From positions 1,054,001 to 1,118,000 of the forward strand of contig NZ_JAKWJO010000001.1 of the NCBI RefSeq assembly GCF_022760995.1: a stretch of 64,000 bases of DNA, given 5' to 3'. Below the pieces are notes generated by a model. That model was not told where the DNA came from and searched no databases. It was given only the letters and a program-made list of their open reading frames with translations. Below are positions 18,529-28,034 of the stretch, piece after piece. The stretch is from Dyella sedimenti. Its GTDB lineage: Bacteria > Pseudomonadota > Gammaproteobacteria > Xanthomonadales > Rhodanobacteraceae. Within the stretch, counting starts at the first letter, position 1. Every line of letters begins with the position of its first letter. A program made the position numbers and the translations under genes.

Positions 18529-19791
18529 TCAGGCCGCGCCGGGCTGCTGCCGCAGGCGTCGCGCCTGCGCCTCGATCTCCGCGCGCAGCGGATGCTCGGG
18601 CCAGGCGGCGGCGAGCTTGCCCAGCAGCACGCCGGCCTCGGCGCGCTGGCCCAGCTCCTCGCCCAGCAGCCGCGCGGCGAGCAGGCCGATCCGCGGCGCC
18701 TCGGGCGAGCGCGGCCAGCTGGCGAGGTAGCCGCGGCAGAGCTTCAGAGCCAGCCGGGCCATGCCGGTGCGCGCCGCCTGCCCGGCCAGGGCGTCGGTGT
18801 TGCCCGGGTCGTCGGGCACGAAGCCGGCATCGAGTTCCAGGCATTCCTGTGCGAGGCCGAGCGCGCGGCGCGGCTCGCCCTCGGCCATCAGCGCGGCGAT
18901 CCAGATCTGCCCGTGTTCCAGCAGGCCCTCGCGCAAGCCTTCCGCGCGCAGCAGTTCGCGATAGGCCTGGTGCAGCGAGGCCGGCGAACTGCGCCGCTGC
19001 ATGCGGTCCACCAGCAGGGCGATGGCGGCGCGGCGGTCGGCCGAGGCCACCATGTGTACCCGCGCCAGCAGGCGGTCGTCGTCGCCTTGCCCGCCGGCCC
19101 GCGCCAGTGCCTCGGCTTCCGGCTGCAGGCCGAACTGCTCGTGGCGCTGGTGGATCATCACGCCCATCAGGTGCAGGTTGAGCACGATCAGGTAGGTATA
19201 GGCGAAACCGAACAGCGGCTGCGCCAGCAGCGGCGGTAGCTGCGCGGTGGCCACCGAGGCCAGCACGATCATGCCGCCGGTGGCCAGGTTCAGCAGCACG
19301 GGAATCGCATAGGCCGCGCCGAAGCGATGGATCACCTGCCACCAGGTGACCGGGCTCAGCGCCAGCTCCAGGTTGCCGTCGAAGGCCAGCGACATGTCGA
19401 TGGCCGGCAGCATCAGCGCGAACAGCACCATCAGCGGCCACAGCGCCGGCGGATAGAACACCGCGCTGAGCACGCACAGCGCCATGGCGAACAGGTGGAT
19501 GGCCATCATGCCATTGCCGGCGTTGGGGTCGTCCTCCAGGGCCGCGTCGGGCGGGTTGGCATAGCCGTTGGCGGTATGCAGCAGGCAGCTCGCGCCGTAG
19601 CGCCAGGTGGCGGCCCACAGCGCCAGGCTGGCGAAGAAGCCCAGGTAGGAGGGCAGCAGGCTGGCCAGGCACTGCAGCGCCGCCAGCGCCAGGCACGAGA
19701 CCAGCCCCGCGCCGCGCAGCGGATAGCCCAGGCCGCCAAGGAAGCGTTGGTGGAAGGGGACTCGGGCGTCGGCGACTTCGATGCGGGGCAT
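18529..19791 (-). CDS. Multi-spanning membrane protein with helical C-terminus
   Basis: A 420-residue protein of no family I can name. The N-terminal ~215 residues contain about six hydrophobic helices (for instance around SCLALAALQCLASLLPSYLG and LWPLMVLFALMLPAIDMSLA). The C-terminal ~200 residues are soluble, Ala/Leu/Arg-rich and helix-repeat like (TPR-type appearance). It resembles DUF4013-type membrane proteins only in general layout. It lies between the YjgR-type ATPase (62 bases) and greB (46 bases), probably in one transcript. Confidence 0.75.
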   Translation of the reverse strand: MPRIEVADARVPFHQRFLGGLGYPLRGAGLVSCLALAALQCLASLLPSYLGFFASLALWAATWRYGASCLLHTANGYANPPDAALEDDPNAGNGMMAIHLFAMALCVLSAVFYPPALWPLMVLFALMLPAIDMSLAFDGNLELALSPVTWWQVIHRFGAAYAIPVLLNLATGGMIVLASVATAQLPPLLAQPLFGFAYTYLIVLNLHLMGVMIHQRHEQFGLQPEAEALARAGGQGDDDRLLARVHMVASADRRAAIALLVDRMQRRSSPASLHQAYRELLRAEGLREGLLEHGQIWIAALMAEGEPRRALGLAQECLELDAGFVPDDPGNTDALAGQAARTGMARLALKLCRGYLASWPRSPEAPRIGLLAARLLGEELGQRAEAGVLLGKLAAAWPEHPLRAEIEAQARRLRQQPGAA

Positions 19792-19853
19792 GGCGTCCTT
19801 TTCTTCCTCATCTCCCGGGTGGATGGCCGGTGCGGGGGGGCGTTTTCCGCGGC

Positions 19854-21359
19854 TCAGCGCTTGCCGCCGAAGATGCCGCCCAGCACGCCACGCACGATCT
19901 GCTGGCCCAGGCGCGAGCCCACCGCGCGGCTGGCGGACTTGGCCATCGCCTCGATCATGCCCTGGCGGCGGCCGGTGCCGAGCAACGCGTCGCGCACGGC
20001 GTCGGTCCAGCCCGGGCCGTCCTTGGCGGGCGCGTCGCCAGGCGCCGGCCGCGTGATCGCCTCCGGCGTGGCGGCTTTTTCCGCGGCGCGCCGGGCCAGC
20101 ATCTCCGCGGCCGATTCGCGATTGACCGGCGTGTCGTACTTGCCGCCCACCGGCGAGCGCTGGCGTACCGTGGCGCGCTCGGCCTCGCTGATGGCGCCGA
20201 TGCGCGCGGTGGGCGTGGTCACCAACACGCGTTCCACCGGCGAGGGCACGCCGCCTTCGCGCAGGGTGGAGGCCAGCGCCTCGCCCACGGCGAGTTGGGT
20301 GATCGCCTCGGCCACGTCGATGGCCGGGTTGGCCGCGAAGGTCTCCGCCGCGGCTTTCACCGCCTTCTGGTCGCGCGGGGTAAAGGCGCGCAGCGCATGC
20401 TGCACGCGGTTGCCGAGCTGGCCGAGGATGTTGCCCGGCACGTCGTCCGGGTTCTGCGAGCAGAAGTACACGCCCACGCCCTTGGAGCGGATCAGCCGCA
20501 CCACCTGCTCCACCCGCTGCAGCAGCGCCGGCGGCGCATCGTCGAACAGCAGGTGGGCCTCGTCGAAGAAGAACACCAGCCTGGGCTGGTCCAGGTCGCC
20601 CACTTCCGGCAACTGCTCGAACAGTTCCGACAACAGCCACAGCAGGAAGGTCGAATACAGGCGCGGCTTGAGGATCAGCTGGTCGGCCGCGAGCACGTTG
20701 ATGACGCCGCGCCCGTTCATGTCCTGGCGCATCAGGTCAGCCAGCTCCAGCGCCGGTTCGCCGAAGAACGCGTCGGCGCCGTCCTGGTCCAGCCTGAGCA
20801 CGGCGCGTTGGATCGCGGCGATGCTCGATGTGCCGACCAGGCCGTAGTGAGCGGAGATGTCCTTGGCGTTTTCGCTGGCGAAGCCGAGCAGGGCGCGCAG
20901 GTCGGCGAGGTCCAGCAGCAGCCAGCCCTGGTCGTCGGCCACCTTGAAGATCACCTCCAGCACGCCGGCCTGGGTGTCGTTGAGTTCCAGCATGCGGCCC
21001 AGCAGGGTAGGGCCCATCTCGCTGATGGTGGCGCGCACCGGGTGGCCGAGCCTGCCGTAGATGTCCCAGAAGATCACCGGGTTCGCCTGTGGCTTCCAGT
21101 CGGCCAGCTTGAGCTTTTGCAGGCGCACCTTGAGCTTGTCGCCCGGTTCGGCGGCCGGCATCGAGAGGCCGGCGAGGTCGCCCTTGGCATCGGCCAGGAA
21201 GCAGGGCACGCCGAGCCGGGAGAAGCCCTCGGCCAGCACCATCAGTGACACCGATTTGCCGGTGCCGGTGGCGCCGGCGATCATGCCGTGACGGTTGCCA
21301 TAGCGCGGGTCCAGGCTCACGCCGGCGTGGTCGTTGCGTCCTATCAGAATCTCGCTCAT
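19854..21359 (-). CDS. HerA/YjgR-type ATPase (DUF853)
   Basis: A 501-residue P-loop ATPase matching E. coli YjgR in length. Walker A is GATGTGKS (residues ~29-36) and Walker B lies in RLVFFFDEAHLLF. The family segment SQNPDDVPGNILGQLGNR contains a conserved Asn/Asp pair. The C-terminal tail is Ala/Arg-rich and ends in a Gly-rich hydrophobic segment (LGGIFGGKR). HerA-like proteins are DNA translocases or helicases, but YjgR's own role is unknown. It is divergent from mltD, 121 bases apart, and is first in a series with a membrane protein and greB. Confidence 0.9.
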   Translation of the reverse strand: MSEILIGRNDHAGVSLDPRYGNRHGMIAGATGTGKSVSLMVLAEGFSRLGVPCFLADAKGDLAGLSMPAAEPGDKLKVRLQKLKLADWKPQANPVIFWDIYGRLGHPVRATISEMGPTLLGRMLELNDTQAGVLEVIFKVADDQGWLLLDLADLRALLGFASENAKDISAHYGLVGTSSIAAIQRAVLRLDQDGADAFFGEPALELADLMRQDMNGRGVINVLAADQLILKPRLYSTFLLWLLSELFEQLPEVGDLDQPRLVFFFDEAHLLFDDAPPALLQRVEQVVRLIRSKGVGVYFCSQNPDDVPGNILGQLGNRVQHALRAFTPRDQKAVKAAAETFAANPAIDVAEAITQLAVGEALASTLREGGVPSPVERVLVTTPTARIGAISEAERATVRQRSPVGGKYDTPVNRESAAEMLARRAAEKAATPEAITRPAPGDAPAKDGPGWTDAVRDALLGTGRRQGMIEAMAKSASRAVGSRLGQQIVRGVLGGIFGGKR

Positions 21360-21480
21360 GGCATCCGTCCCTAGGGTTGCCCGGTGATTGTAGCGACGGC
21401 GCGGGCGCGCATCGTGAAGCGGCGTGCGCCGGTTGAGTCGCCGGGGCCGGGCGCAGTAATGTCGTCCTTTCGATCCGGCT

Positions 21481-22998
21481 GTGACGTCGTCCATGGTGTT
21501 CCCCGTTTTTTCCCGCGCGATGCGCATGGCGCCCTTGGCTGGCGCGATCCTGCTGGCCGCCTGCGCGAGCGGCGGCGGCGCGCACCCCGGCGCCACGCCC
21601 CAGGCCAACCAGCTGTATGCGCAACTGGACCAGGCCAGCAAAGGCTATGAAACCGCCCTGCAGCAGGCCCGCGAGGGTCGGGCCCAGGCCTCGCAGCAGA
21701 CCCTGGACGCCGCGCTCAACCAGCTCAAGGATGCCGCCGCGCATTGCCCCGGCACGGCCGGTTGCGACCCACAGCGCTTCTTCTCGGTGTTCGACCACCT
21801 GCTGCGCCTGAAGGACGGCAACTTCGACGTGGGCGACGATTTCGCCAGCGTGGGCGGCGACGTGCCCGAGGGCAGCGACAGCGGCAAGACCGGCGCGGCC
21901 AGCCTGCCCGAGGCGCAGCGCAGCGTCACCCTGCTGCGCGGCCAGCAGCTCTCGCAGCTGATCGCCATGAACGGCCCGGTCAAGGCCGCGCTGGAGATGT
22001 GGCTGACGCAATGGCGCGGCAACCTGATGGATGCCTACATCAACTACCAGTTCCTGCGCTACCAGATGTGGCCCGAGTACCAGAAGCAGGACCTGCCCGA
22101 GGCCCTGCTGTTCGGCATCCTGGCCAAGGAGTCGGGCGGCAAGGTGCATGCGGTGTCGCGCTCAGGCGCGGCCGGGCCGCTGCAGTTCATGTACGCCACC
22201 GGCCTGCGCTTCGGCCTCAACACCGAGGACGGTTTCGACTCGCGCTTCGATCCCGCTGAGTCCGCCCGCGCCAACGCCGCGTACATGGACGAGCAGCTCA
22301 AGGCCTTCAACAACAACCTGGAACTGACCCTGGCGGCCTACAACGGCGGCGAGGGGCGCATGCGCCGGCTGGTCGGCGACAACACCGCGGCAAGCCTGTA
22401 CGACCCGGCCATCTACAACCAGCTGTCGCAGGAAACGCGCGACTACGTGCCAGCGGTGCTCGCCGCGGCATGGCTGTTCCTGCATCCGGAAAGCTACAAC
22501 CTGCGCTTCCCGCGGGTGGACGGCGCGCCCGGCAGCATCGTGCTCAAGCGCCCGGCCTCGCTGACCGAGCTGACCGTCTGCCTCGGCTCCGCCGCGGGCA
22601 TGAGCGATGGCTGGTTCCGCACCCTGCGCAACCTCAACCCGCGCCTGGACCCGCAGGTATCGCAGCCGGCGGGTGTGCGCATCCTGGTGCCCAAGGTGCT
22701 GGAGAAGCCCTACGAGGCGCGCTGCACCGACGGCCCCTGGCCGATCCTCGCCAACGACCTGCACACGGCCGTGCTGCCGGTGGTGCCGCCCGCACCGGCC
22801 CCGGCGCCCGCTTCGGTCTCGCGTTCCCCTGGCACCACCGGCCGGACCCGCGGCTACGTGGTCCGGCGTGGCGACACGCTGACCAGCATCGCCAACAAGG
22901 TGGGCTGCACCTCGGTGCAGGAGGTGGCCGAGCTGAATGGCCTCAACCACCAGCACATCAAGCCCGGCCAGACCCTGCGCGTGCCGGTCTGCCGGTAG
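21481..22998 (+). CDS. mltD: Membrane-bound lytic murein transglycosylase D
   Basis: An outer-membrane lipoprotein that cleaves peptidoglycan glycan strands. The lipobox is LLAAC (Cys28 counted from the GTG at 21481). The SLT domain (~190-320) has the catalytic glutamate in AKESGG, with AAGPLQFM and AAYNGGEGR. A C-terminal LysM domain (YVVRRGDTLTSIANKVGC) binds glycan. The start is uncertain between GTG 21481 and ATG 21493 or 21520. It has one visible LysM, fewer than in several MltD homologues. REP elements follow. Confidence 0.93.
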   Translation: MTSSMVFPVFSRAMRMAPLAGAILLAACASGGGAHPGATPQANQLYAQLDQASKGYETALQQAREGRAQASQQTLDAALNQLKDAAAHCPGTAGCDPQRFFSVFDHLLRLKDGNFDVGDDFASVGGDVPEGSDSGKTGAASLPEAQRSVTLLRGQQLSQLIAMNGPVKAALEMWLTQWRGNLMDAYINYQFLRYQMWPEYQKQDLPEALLFGILAKESGGKVHAVSRSGAAGPLQFMYATGLRFGLNTEDGFDSRFDPAESARANAAYMDEQLKAFNNNLELTLAAYNGGEGRMRRLVGDNTAASLYDPAIYNQLSQETRDYVPAVLAAAWLFLHPESYNLRFPRVDGAPGSIVLKRPASLTELTVCLGSAAGMSDGWFRTLRNLNPRLDPQVSQPAGVRILVPKVLEKPYEARCTDGPWPILANDLHTAVLPVVPPAPAPAPASVSRSPGTTGRTRGYVVRRGDTLTSIANKVGCTSVQEVAELNGLNHQHIKPGQTLRVPVCR

Positions 22999-23024
22999 GG
23001 CCGGCCTTGCCGTCGTCCTCTCCC

Positions 23025-23199
23025 TTGTGGGAGCGCACCCTGTGCGCGACTTGGGGGAGGCGAGGGACGAGGGATGAGTCGCGGGGCGCCAAATCCGACC
23101 ACCAGGAGCTGTTTTCCAGAGGACGACAGAGGCGCGGGCTTGCAGCACCCTCTCTACGTGTCCTTTGCCCTCAGTCGCGCACAGGGTGCGCTCCCACAA
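23025..23199. repeat. Inverted pair of REP-type elements
   Basis: The left copy (23025-23050, plus orientation) reads TGTGGGAGCGCACCC then TGTGCGCGAC. The right copy (23174-23199) is its reverse complement. About 120 bases separate them. The spacer shows little self-complementarity, unlike the element at 30.6 kb. The pair lies behind mltD in a region without genes. Confidence 0.75.
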
Positions 23200-23215
23200 G
23201 CAAGCATTTAGAAAG

Positions 23216-23251
23216 AAGAACGCCGCGCTCCAGCGGAGCGCGGCGTCTTCG
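23216..23251 (-). terminator. Rho-independent terminator
   Basis: An 11-base-pair perfect GC stem (CGCCGCGCTCC / GGAGCGCGGCG) with a three-base loop. On the minus strand it is followed by TTCTTCTTTC. It ends the transcript of the minus-strand gene at 23275-23709, and may also act weakly on the plus strand. Confidence 0.8.
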
Positions 23252-23274
23252 TTCCACGGGCAAGTGGCGGAAAG

Positions 23275-23709
23275 CTAGGCGGCGGCCGGCGTATGCAACC
23301 AGTCCTGTACGTCGTCGGTGCGATGGGCTTCCTTGAGTTCGCGCAGCAGCCGCATCAGGTCGCGATGGTGGGGCTGCAGGCTGGCGTGCGGGGTGTCCTT
23401 GGTCTCGTGGTAGGCCACCGCCAGCCATAGCGCGATGCCGCGCATGGCGACCTCGGGATTGTCCGAGCGCGAGCGCGCGAAACCGATATCGGTGCCCTGG
23501 CCCCAGGGCAGGTAGCGCTCCTGTGGAGGCGTGCCGTACAGGTGTGGGAAATCGCAACGCGACGCTTGGCCGATCTCGCGCAGGGCCAGGGTGCCCAGGC
23601 GGGCACGGTTGCGCTTGGGCAGGGCGCGGATACTGCGTTCGATCTCGCGCAGCTGTCGGCCGAGCTGGCGGCCGCGGTTGAACGCAATGAGCTGGGTGAC
23701 GATACGCAT
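23275..23709 (-). CDS. Hypothetical protein
   Basis: A 144-residue basic, soluble-looking protein starting MRIVTQLIAFNRGRQL. It is Arg-rich in the first 50 residues and has one central hydrophobic helix (IALWLAVAYHE, ~88-98). No motif is recognised. A longer frame extends 16 codons upstream, but the ATG at 23709 gives the plausible N-terminus. A strong terminator follows. The function is unknown. Confidence 0.7.
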   Translation of the reverse strand: MRIVTQLIAFNRGRQLGRQLREIERSIRALPKRNRARLGTLALREIGQASRCDFPHLYGTPPQERYLPWGQGTDIGFARSRSDNPEVAMRGIALWLAVAYHETKDTPHASLQPHHRDLMRLLRELKEAHRTDDVQDWLHTPAAA

Positions 23710-23858
23710 GGGTGTCCTCGGTATGTGCCCTGGGATGGCGCCCGCGCCCGGCGGCACCGGACGGGGAGCTTAGCCCCGCCGATCCGGGCAGTGCGCCGAA
23801 AAGGTCACAAAACGACGAAAAACGTCACTCGTGCGTCAAAGTATTGACGGATCGCCGG

Positions 23859-24704
23859 TCAGGCACCGGGCTGCACACCGAGCCGCTGGCCCACTTGCAC
23901 ATGCTGCTGCGGCGCCAGTTCGTCCAGCGTCACCGCGCCTTCGGGGAACAGCAGGATCACCGTCGAGCCCATGTTGAAGCGCGCCATCTCGGCGAAGCGT
24001 TCCAGCGTGATGCCCTGGCCGGCGAAGGACTTGCGGCGGATCGCGGGGGCGTAGGGCGGGATTACCAGGCCATCCCACACGGTGGCCACGCTGGAGACCA
24101 GGATGGCGCCCACCATCACCAGCACGAACGGGCCGTGCTCGCCCTCGAAATGGCAGACCAGTCGTTCATTGCGGGCGAACAGGCGCGGAATCGCCTCCAC
24201 CGCGAACGGCGCCACGCTGAAGATGCGGCCCGGTACGTGGACGGTCTCGCGCAGCGTGCCTTTCAGTGGCATGTGCACGCGGTGGTAGTCGCGCGGCGAG
24301 AGGTAGATGGTGACAAAGCGCCCGTCGCGGTAGGGCGCGGCGTCGGCCTCGCCGCCCAGCAGCTCGGCGGCGGTGTACTCCTGGCCCTTGGCCTGGAAGA
24401 TGCGGCCGGCCACGATGCGGCCGGCCTGGCTGATTCTGCCGTCCGCAGGCGAGAGCAGGGCGGTGGCGTCGGCGTCCGCGCGACGGGCGTCCTGCCGCAG
24501 CTTGCGGGTGAAGAAGGCATTGAAGTGCTGGTAGGCCAGCGGATCGGACTGCGCGGCCTCGGCCATATTGACCTGGTACTTGCGCACGATGGTGCCGATC
24601 AGGAAGTTCTTCCACGGCTTGAAGGTCCAGCGCGTGGCCCAGTAGACCACCCGTGACAGGGCGCGGTGGGGCAGCAGGTATTGCAGGAGAACGTTGAAGG
24701 TCAT
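23859..24704 (-). CDS. psd: Phosphatidylserine decarboxylase proenzyme
   Basis: A 281-residue inner-membrane enzyme that makes phosphatidylethanolamine. It is synthesised as a proenzyme that self-cleaves at a G-S-T motif; here it is [11 protein letters not shown] with Ser247 as the expected pyruvoyl precursor (the preceding residue is Met instead of the usual Leu). Other conserved segments are [23 protein letters not shown] and a histidine in [10 protein letters not shown]. The length is that of the short bacterial type I enzyme. It is divergent from prmB. Confidence 0.95.
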   Translation of the reverse strand: MTFNVLLQYLLPHRALSRVVYWATRWTFKPWKNFLIGTIVRKYQVNMAEAAQSDPLAYQHFNAFFTRKLRQDARRADADATALLSPADGRISQAGRIVAGRIFQAKGQEYTAAELLGGEADAAPYRDGRFVTIYLSPRDYHRVHMPLKGTLRETVHVPGRIFSVAPFAVEAIPRLFARNERLVCHFEGEHGPFVLVMVGAILVSSVATVWDGLVIPPYAPAIRRKSFAGQGITLERFAEMARFNMGSTVILLFPEGAVTLDELAPQQHVQVGQRLGVQPGA

Positions 24705-24788
24705 CCCGCAAGTATGAACGATTTGCGTCAGGGGGAACGGCCCGGCTGCGGCTATACTTCGCGATCCCCTGACGCCCGGACGCCCGCC

Positions 24789-25712
24789 GTGACCGACGAA
24801 CTCGCCTCCATCATCGATTTCATCCGCTATGGCGCCAGCCGCTTCTCGGCGGCCGGGCTCACCTTCGGGCACAGCCACGACAATCCGATCGACGAGGCCA
24901 CCCACCTGGTGCTGGCCAGCCTGCACCTGCCGCCGGACATCCCGCCCGCCTACGGCGCCGGCCGGCTGACCCGCGAGGAGCGCGAGCGTGTGCTGGCGCT
25001 GATCGAGCGCCGCGTCACCGAGCGCCTGCCGGTGGCCTATCTGGTCGGCGAGACCTGGTTCGCCGGGCTCAAGTTCAAGAGCGACCGCCGCGCCCTGGTG
25101 CCGCGCTCGCCGATCGCCGAGCTGATCGAGTCCGGCTTCACCCCGTGGCTGGACCATCGCCACGTCGAGCGTGCGCTGGACCTGTGCACCGGCTCGGGTT
25201 GCATCGGCATCGCCATGGCCGAGTACAACCCCGACTGGCAGGTCGACATCGTGGACATCAGCGACGAGGCCTTGTCGCTGGCGCGCGAGAACATCGCGTT
25301 CCAGCACGTGGAAGGCCGCGTCGAGGCGATCCGGTCCGACCTGTTCAGCGGTCTCGACGGTCGCCGCTACGACCTGATCGTCTCCAACCCGCCCTATGTC
25401 ACCGAGAACGAATACGCCGCACTGCCGGGCGAATACAGCCACGAACCCAAGCTCGGCCTCACCTCCGGCGAGGATGGCCTGGACCTTTGCGTGCGCATGC
25501 TCGACGAGGCCGCCGACCACCTCACCGAGGACGGCCTGCTGATCGTGGAAGTGGGCGAAAGCGAGCACGCGCTGGTGCAGCTGTTGCCGGAGGTGCCGTT
25601 CGTGTGGATCGAGTTCAAGGTGGGGGCGATGGGAGTGTTCGCGCTGGAGCGCCGGGATCTGCTGGCGCATGCCGAGGCGATTCGCAAGGTGGCGCTGGCG
25701 CGGCGCGGGTAG
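24789..25712 (+). CDS. prmB: Ribosomal protein uL3 glutamine methyltransferase
   Basis: A 307-residue SAM-dependent methyltransferase that N5-methylates a glutamine of ribosomal protein L3. The N-terminal helical domain (~1-110) is followed by a Rossmann fold with motif [13 protein letters not shown] and the glutamine-binding NPPY in [27 protein letters not shown] distinguishes PrmB from PrmC. The start is a GTG at 24789; the upstream frame overlaps the divergent psd start. A TATACT at 24753-24758 could be its -10 box. Confidence 0.94.
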   Translation: MTDELASIIDFIRYGASRFSAAGLTFGHSHDNPIDEATHLVLASLHLPPDIPPAYGAGRLTREERERVLALIERRVTERLPVAYLVGETWFAGLKFKSDRRALVPRSPIAELIESGFTPWLDHRHVERALDLCTGSGCIGIAMAEYNPDWQVDIVDISDEALSLARENIAFQHVEGRVEAIRSDLFSGLDGRRYDLIVSNPPYVTENEYAALPGEYSHEPKLGLTSGEDGLDLCVRMLDEAADHLTEDGLLIVEVGESEHALVQLLPEVPFVWIEFKVGAMGVFALERRDLLAHAEAIRKVALARRG

Positions 25713-25844
25713 CGCCAGCGCGGGACCCTTGGGAGGCTGGGAGGGCAGCTGTCGGCCAGGGCCGTTCGATCTCGCCTGGCTGACATCTTCGTGGGCATGC
25801 CTTCCTGGTGCCTCCTCCGCTACAGGGGGAGGCCGGGAGGGGTT

Positions 25845-27767
25845 TCAGCCGTTCGGCACCACCGGCAGGCTGATGAAGCTCGCGTTCCCCGGCGCATGCC
25901 ACACGCGCTGCGTGGCCTTGCGGTAGTCGGCGGGCCGGGCGTCGAAGATGTTCGGCACGAAGGTCTGCGGGTTGCGGTCGTACAGCGGGAACAGGCTGGA
26001 CTGCACCTGCACCATGATGCGGTGCCCCGGCTGGAACACGTGGTTGGCGGTGGGCAGGCCGAAGGCGTACAGCAGCGGCTGGTTCGGCACGAGCGCCTGC
26101 GGGTGCTCGAAGCTGGTGCGGTAGCGGCCGCGGAAGATGTCCAGCGAGATCGGCAGCTCGTAGCCGCCCATGGCAGGGTTGGAGGGCACCGTGTCCGGAT
26201 AGACGTCGATCAGCTTCACCACCCAGTCGCTGTCCGTGCCGCTGGTGGAGGCCACCAGGTTCACCTGCGGCGCGCCGCCGATGTGCAGCGGCGCGGTGAG
26301 CGGCTCGCTGACGTAGGTAAGGACGTCCGGACGGCCATCCGCGAAGCGCTGGTCGTTGAGCAGCCAGTGCGTCCAGGCGTCGTGGTCGGCGAAATGCACC
26401 GGGCGCGGCTGGTAGGGCACCGGCTTGGCAGGATCGGAGACGTACTCGTCGTACTTGGCCGCGTCCGCGCCCGGCGCGTTGAACGACAGCGTGCCGTTGG
26501 CGCCCAGGTACAGCGCCCTGGGCCGGTTGGCGCAGCCCTGGTCGCAGCTGAGCGGCCAGGCCTTGTAGCGGTCCCAGTGGTTCTCGCCGGTGTTGTAGAT
26601 CAGCACCGGCGGCGTGTTCGCCTTGGGCGCGCCGTCCACCAGGTACTGGTCGAAGAACGGCTTGAGCACGTCGCGGCGGAACTGCAGGGCGGTGTCGCCG
26701 TCCCACTGCATCGGGCCGAGCGTGCTGCCGTCGTAGTTCACCTGGCTGTGCCGCCATGGGCCCATCACCAGGAAGTTCTTGTCGTTGGCGGTGTCCTTGG
26801 GCTCCATCGCCTCGTAGCTGTGGATGGCGCCCCACATGTCCTCCTGGTCCCACAGGCCCTGCAGCCACAGGGTGGGCACGGCGAGCGGCTGCTGCGCCAT
26901 GATCCTGTCCAGCGCCTGGCCCTGCCAGAACGCGTCGTAGGCCGGGTGCTCGTGCAGCTTGCGCCAGAACGGCAGCTGCTCGAGGCCCCAGGTGCGCGCG
27001 TAGTCGCCGGCCGAGCCGGCCGCGAGGAAATTGCTGTAGTCGTCGTAGCCCACGCGCGGCACCGGGCCGCCCTTGCCGTGCTGTATGGTCTGCCCGTAGA
27101 TGTAGTCGAAGTTGGTCTGGCGGAAGGCGCCGTAGTGGAACCAGTCGTCGCCCATCCAGCCGTCCACCATCGGGCTTTCCGGCGCGGCCACCTTCAGCGC
27201 CGGGTGCGGATGGATCAGCGCCATCACCACCGTGAAGCCCTCGTAGGAGGAGCCGAGCATGCCGACCTTGCCGTTGGACTCGGGCAGGTTCTTCACCAGC
27301 CAGTCGATGGTGTCGTAGGCGTCGGTGGAGTGGTCGACCTCGCTGCCGTTGAGCGGCCCGCGCAGCGGGCGCGTCATCACGTAGTCGCCCTCCGAGCCGT
27401 ATTTGCCGCGCACGTCCTGGAATACGCGGATGTAGCCCGCGTGCACGAACACCTCGTCGCCCTGCGGCAGGGTGGCGTCCATGCGCGGCGACACGTAGCG
27501 CTCGGCGCGGCCGCTGGCGTCGTAGGGCGTGCGCGTGAGCAGGATCGGCGCGTGCTGCGCGCCCTTGGGGATCACGATCACCGTATGCAGCTTCACGCCG
27601 TCGCGCATCGGGATCATTACCTCGCGCTTGACGTAGTCGTAGCCGGCGCGGGTGGGCTCGAAGGTCTTGGGCACGTCCGGGGTCAGCGGCGCGGTCTGGG
27701 CCTGGGCGAGCGCGGCGGCGAAGGCGGCGAGGGTGGCGGCGGCGAGCAGGGTACGGCGGACGCGCAT
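25845..27767 (-). CDS. Alpha-amino-acid ester hydrolase
   Basis: A 640-residue secreted serine hydrolase of the CocE/NonD group. The signal peptide is residues 1-~24 (cleavage near AQAQ). An alpha/beta-hydrolase domain, a helical cap and a C-terminal jelly-roll X-Pro-type domain follow. The nucleophile Ser174 lies in GSSYEG, the acid Asp307 in WLQGLWDQED and the base His340 in GPWRHSQ. The carboxylate cluster Asp208/Glu309/Asp310, which binds the substrate's free amino group, is complete. These numbers agree with those I recall for the Xanthomonas citri enzyme, so the assignment is firm. Such enzymes hydrolyse amino-acid esters and act on beta-lactams with alpha-amino side chains; the natural role is unclear. 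Confidence 0.93.
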   Translation of the reverse strand: MRVRRTLLAAATLAAFAAALAQAQTAPLTPDVPKTFEPTRAGYDYVKREVMIPMRDGVKLHTVIVIPKGAQHAPILLTRTPYDASGRAERYVSPRMDATLPQGDEVFVHAGYIRVFQDVRGKYGSEGDYVMTRPLRGPLNGSEVDHSTDAYDTIDWLVKNLPESNGKVGMLGSSYEGFTVVMALIHPHPALKVAAPESPMVDGWMGDDWFHYGAFRQTNFDYIYGQTIQHGKGGPVPRVGYDDYSNFLAAGSAGDYARTWGLEQLPFWRKLHEHPAYDAFWQGQALDRIMAQQPLAVPTLWLQGLWDQEDMWGAIHSYEAMEPKDTANDKNFLVMGPWRHSQVNYDGSTLGPMQWDGDTALQFRRDVLKPFFDQYLVDGAPKANTPPVLIYNTGENHWDRYKAWPLSCDQGCANRPRALYLGANGTLSFNAPGADAAKYDEYVSDPAKPVPYQPRPVHFADHDAWTHWLLNDQRFADGRPDVLTYVSEPLTAPLHIGGAPQVNLVASTSGTDSDWVVKLIDVYPDTVPSNPAMGGYELPISLDIFRGRYRTSFEHPQALVPNQPLLYAFGLPTANHVFQPGHRIMVQVQSSLFPLYDRNPQTFVPNIFDARPADYRKATQRVWHAPGNASFISLPVVPNG

Positions 27768-27929
27768 GGGAAGGAGCCTCCACGCGGGCGGCCGATGCGG
27801 CGGCCGGCCCGGTCGGGTGAATGGATGGGACGATCACGCCCGACTGTAAGCGAGCCGTCATCCTTCTCCCAGCATGACTTCCTGCCTATGCGCGGCCACA
27901 GGCGCCCCTCCCCAGCCCTCCCTTGCGAC

Positions 27930-27971
27930 CGTAGGGAGTCCCTTTTCGGGGCACGCAGCCTGCTCCTACAG
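27930..27971. repeat. Diverged palindromic element
   Basis: A 40-base imperfect inverted repeat with outer arms GTAGGGAG and GCTCCTAC, resembling the GTGGGAG/GTAGGAG ends of the REP family but with a different centre. It lies in the 267-base gap between the diguanylate cyclase and the ester hydrolase genes, and is flanked by C-rich and G-rich tracts that are also partly complementary (about 27859-28014). Confidence 0.4.
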
Positions 27972-28034
27972 AGGGGACCGATTAGCGTCGGCGGGGAGGG
28001 GAGTTGGGATGACACCGAGATTTTGAACAAGCTC

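Noticed and set aside
23025..23199. Repeats as a CRISPR array
   Set aside because: Copies are few, inverted relative to each other, unevenly spaced and scattered over the whole window; no cas gene is present.
25795..25845. Hairpin between prmB and the ester hydrolase
   Set aside because: GCCTCC and GGAGGC arms are present, but the loop is large and there is no T-run on either strand, so a terminator call is not supported.
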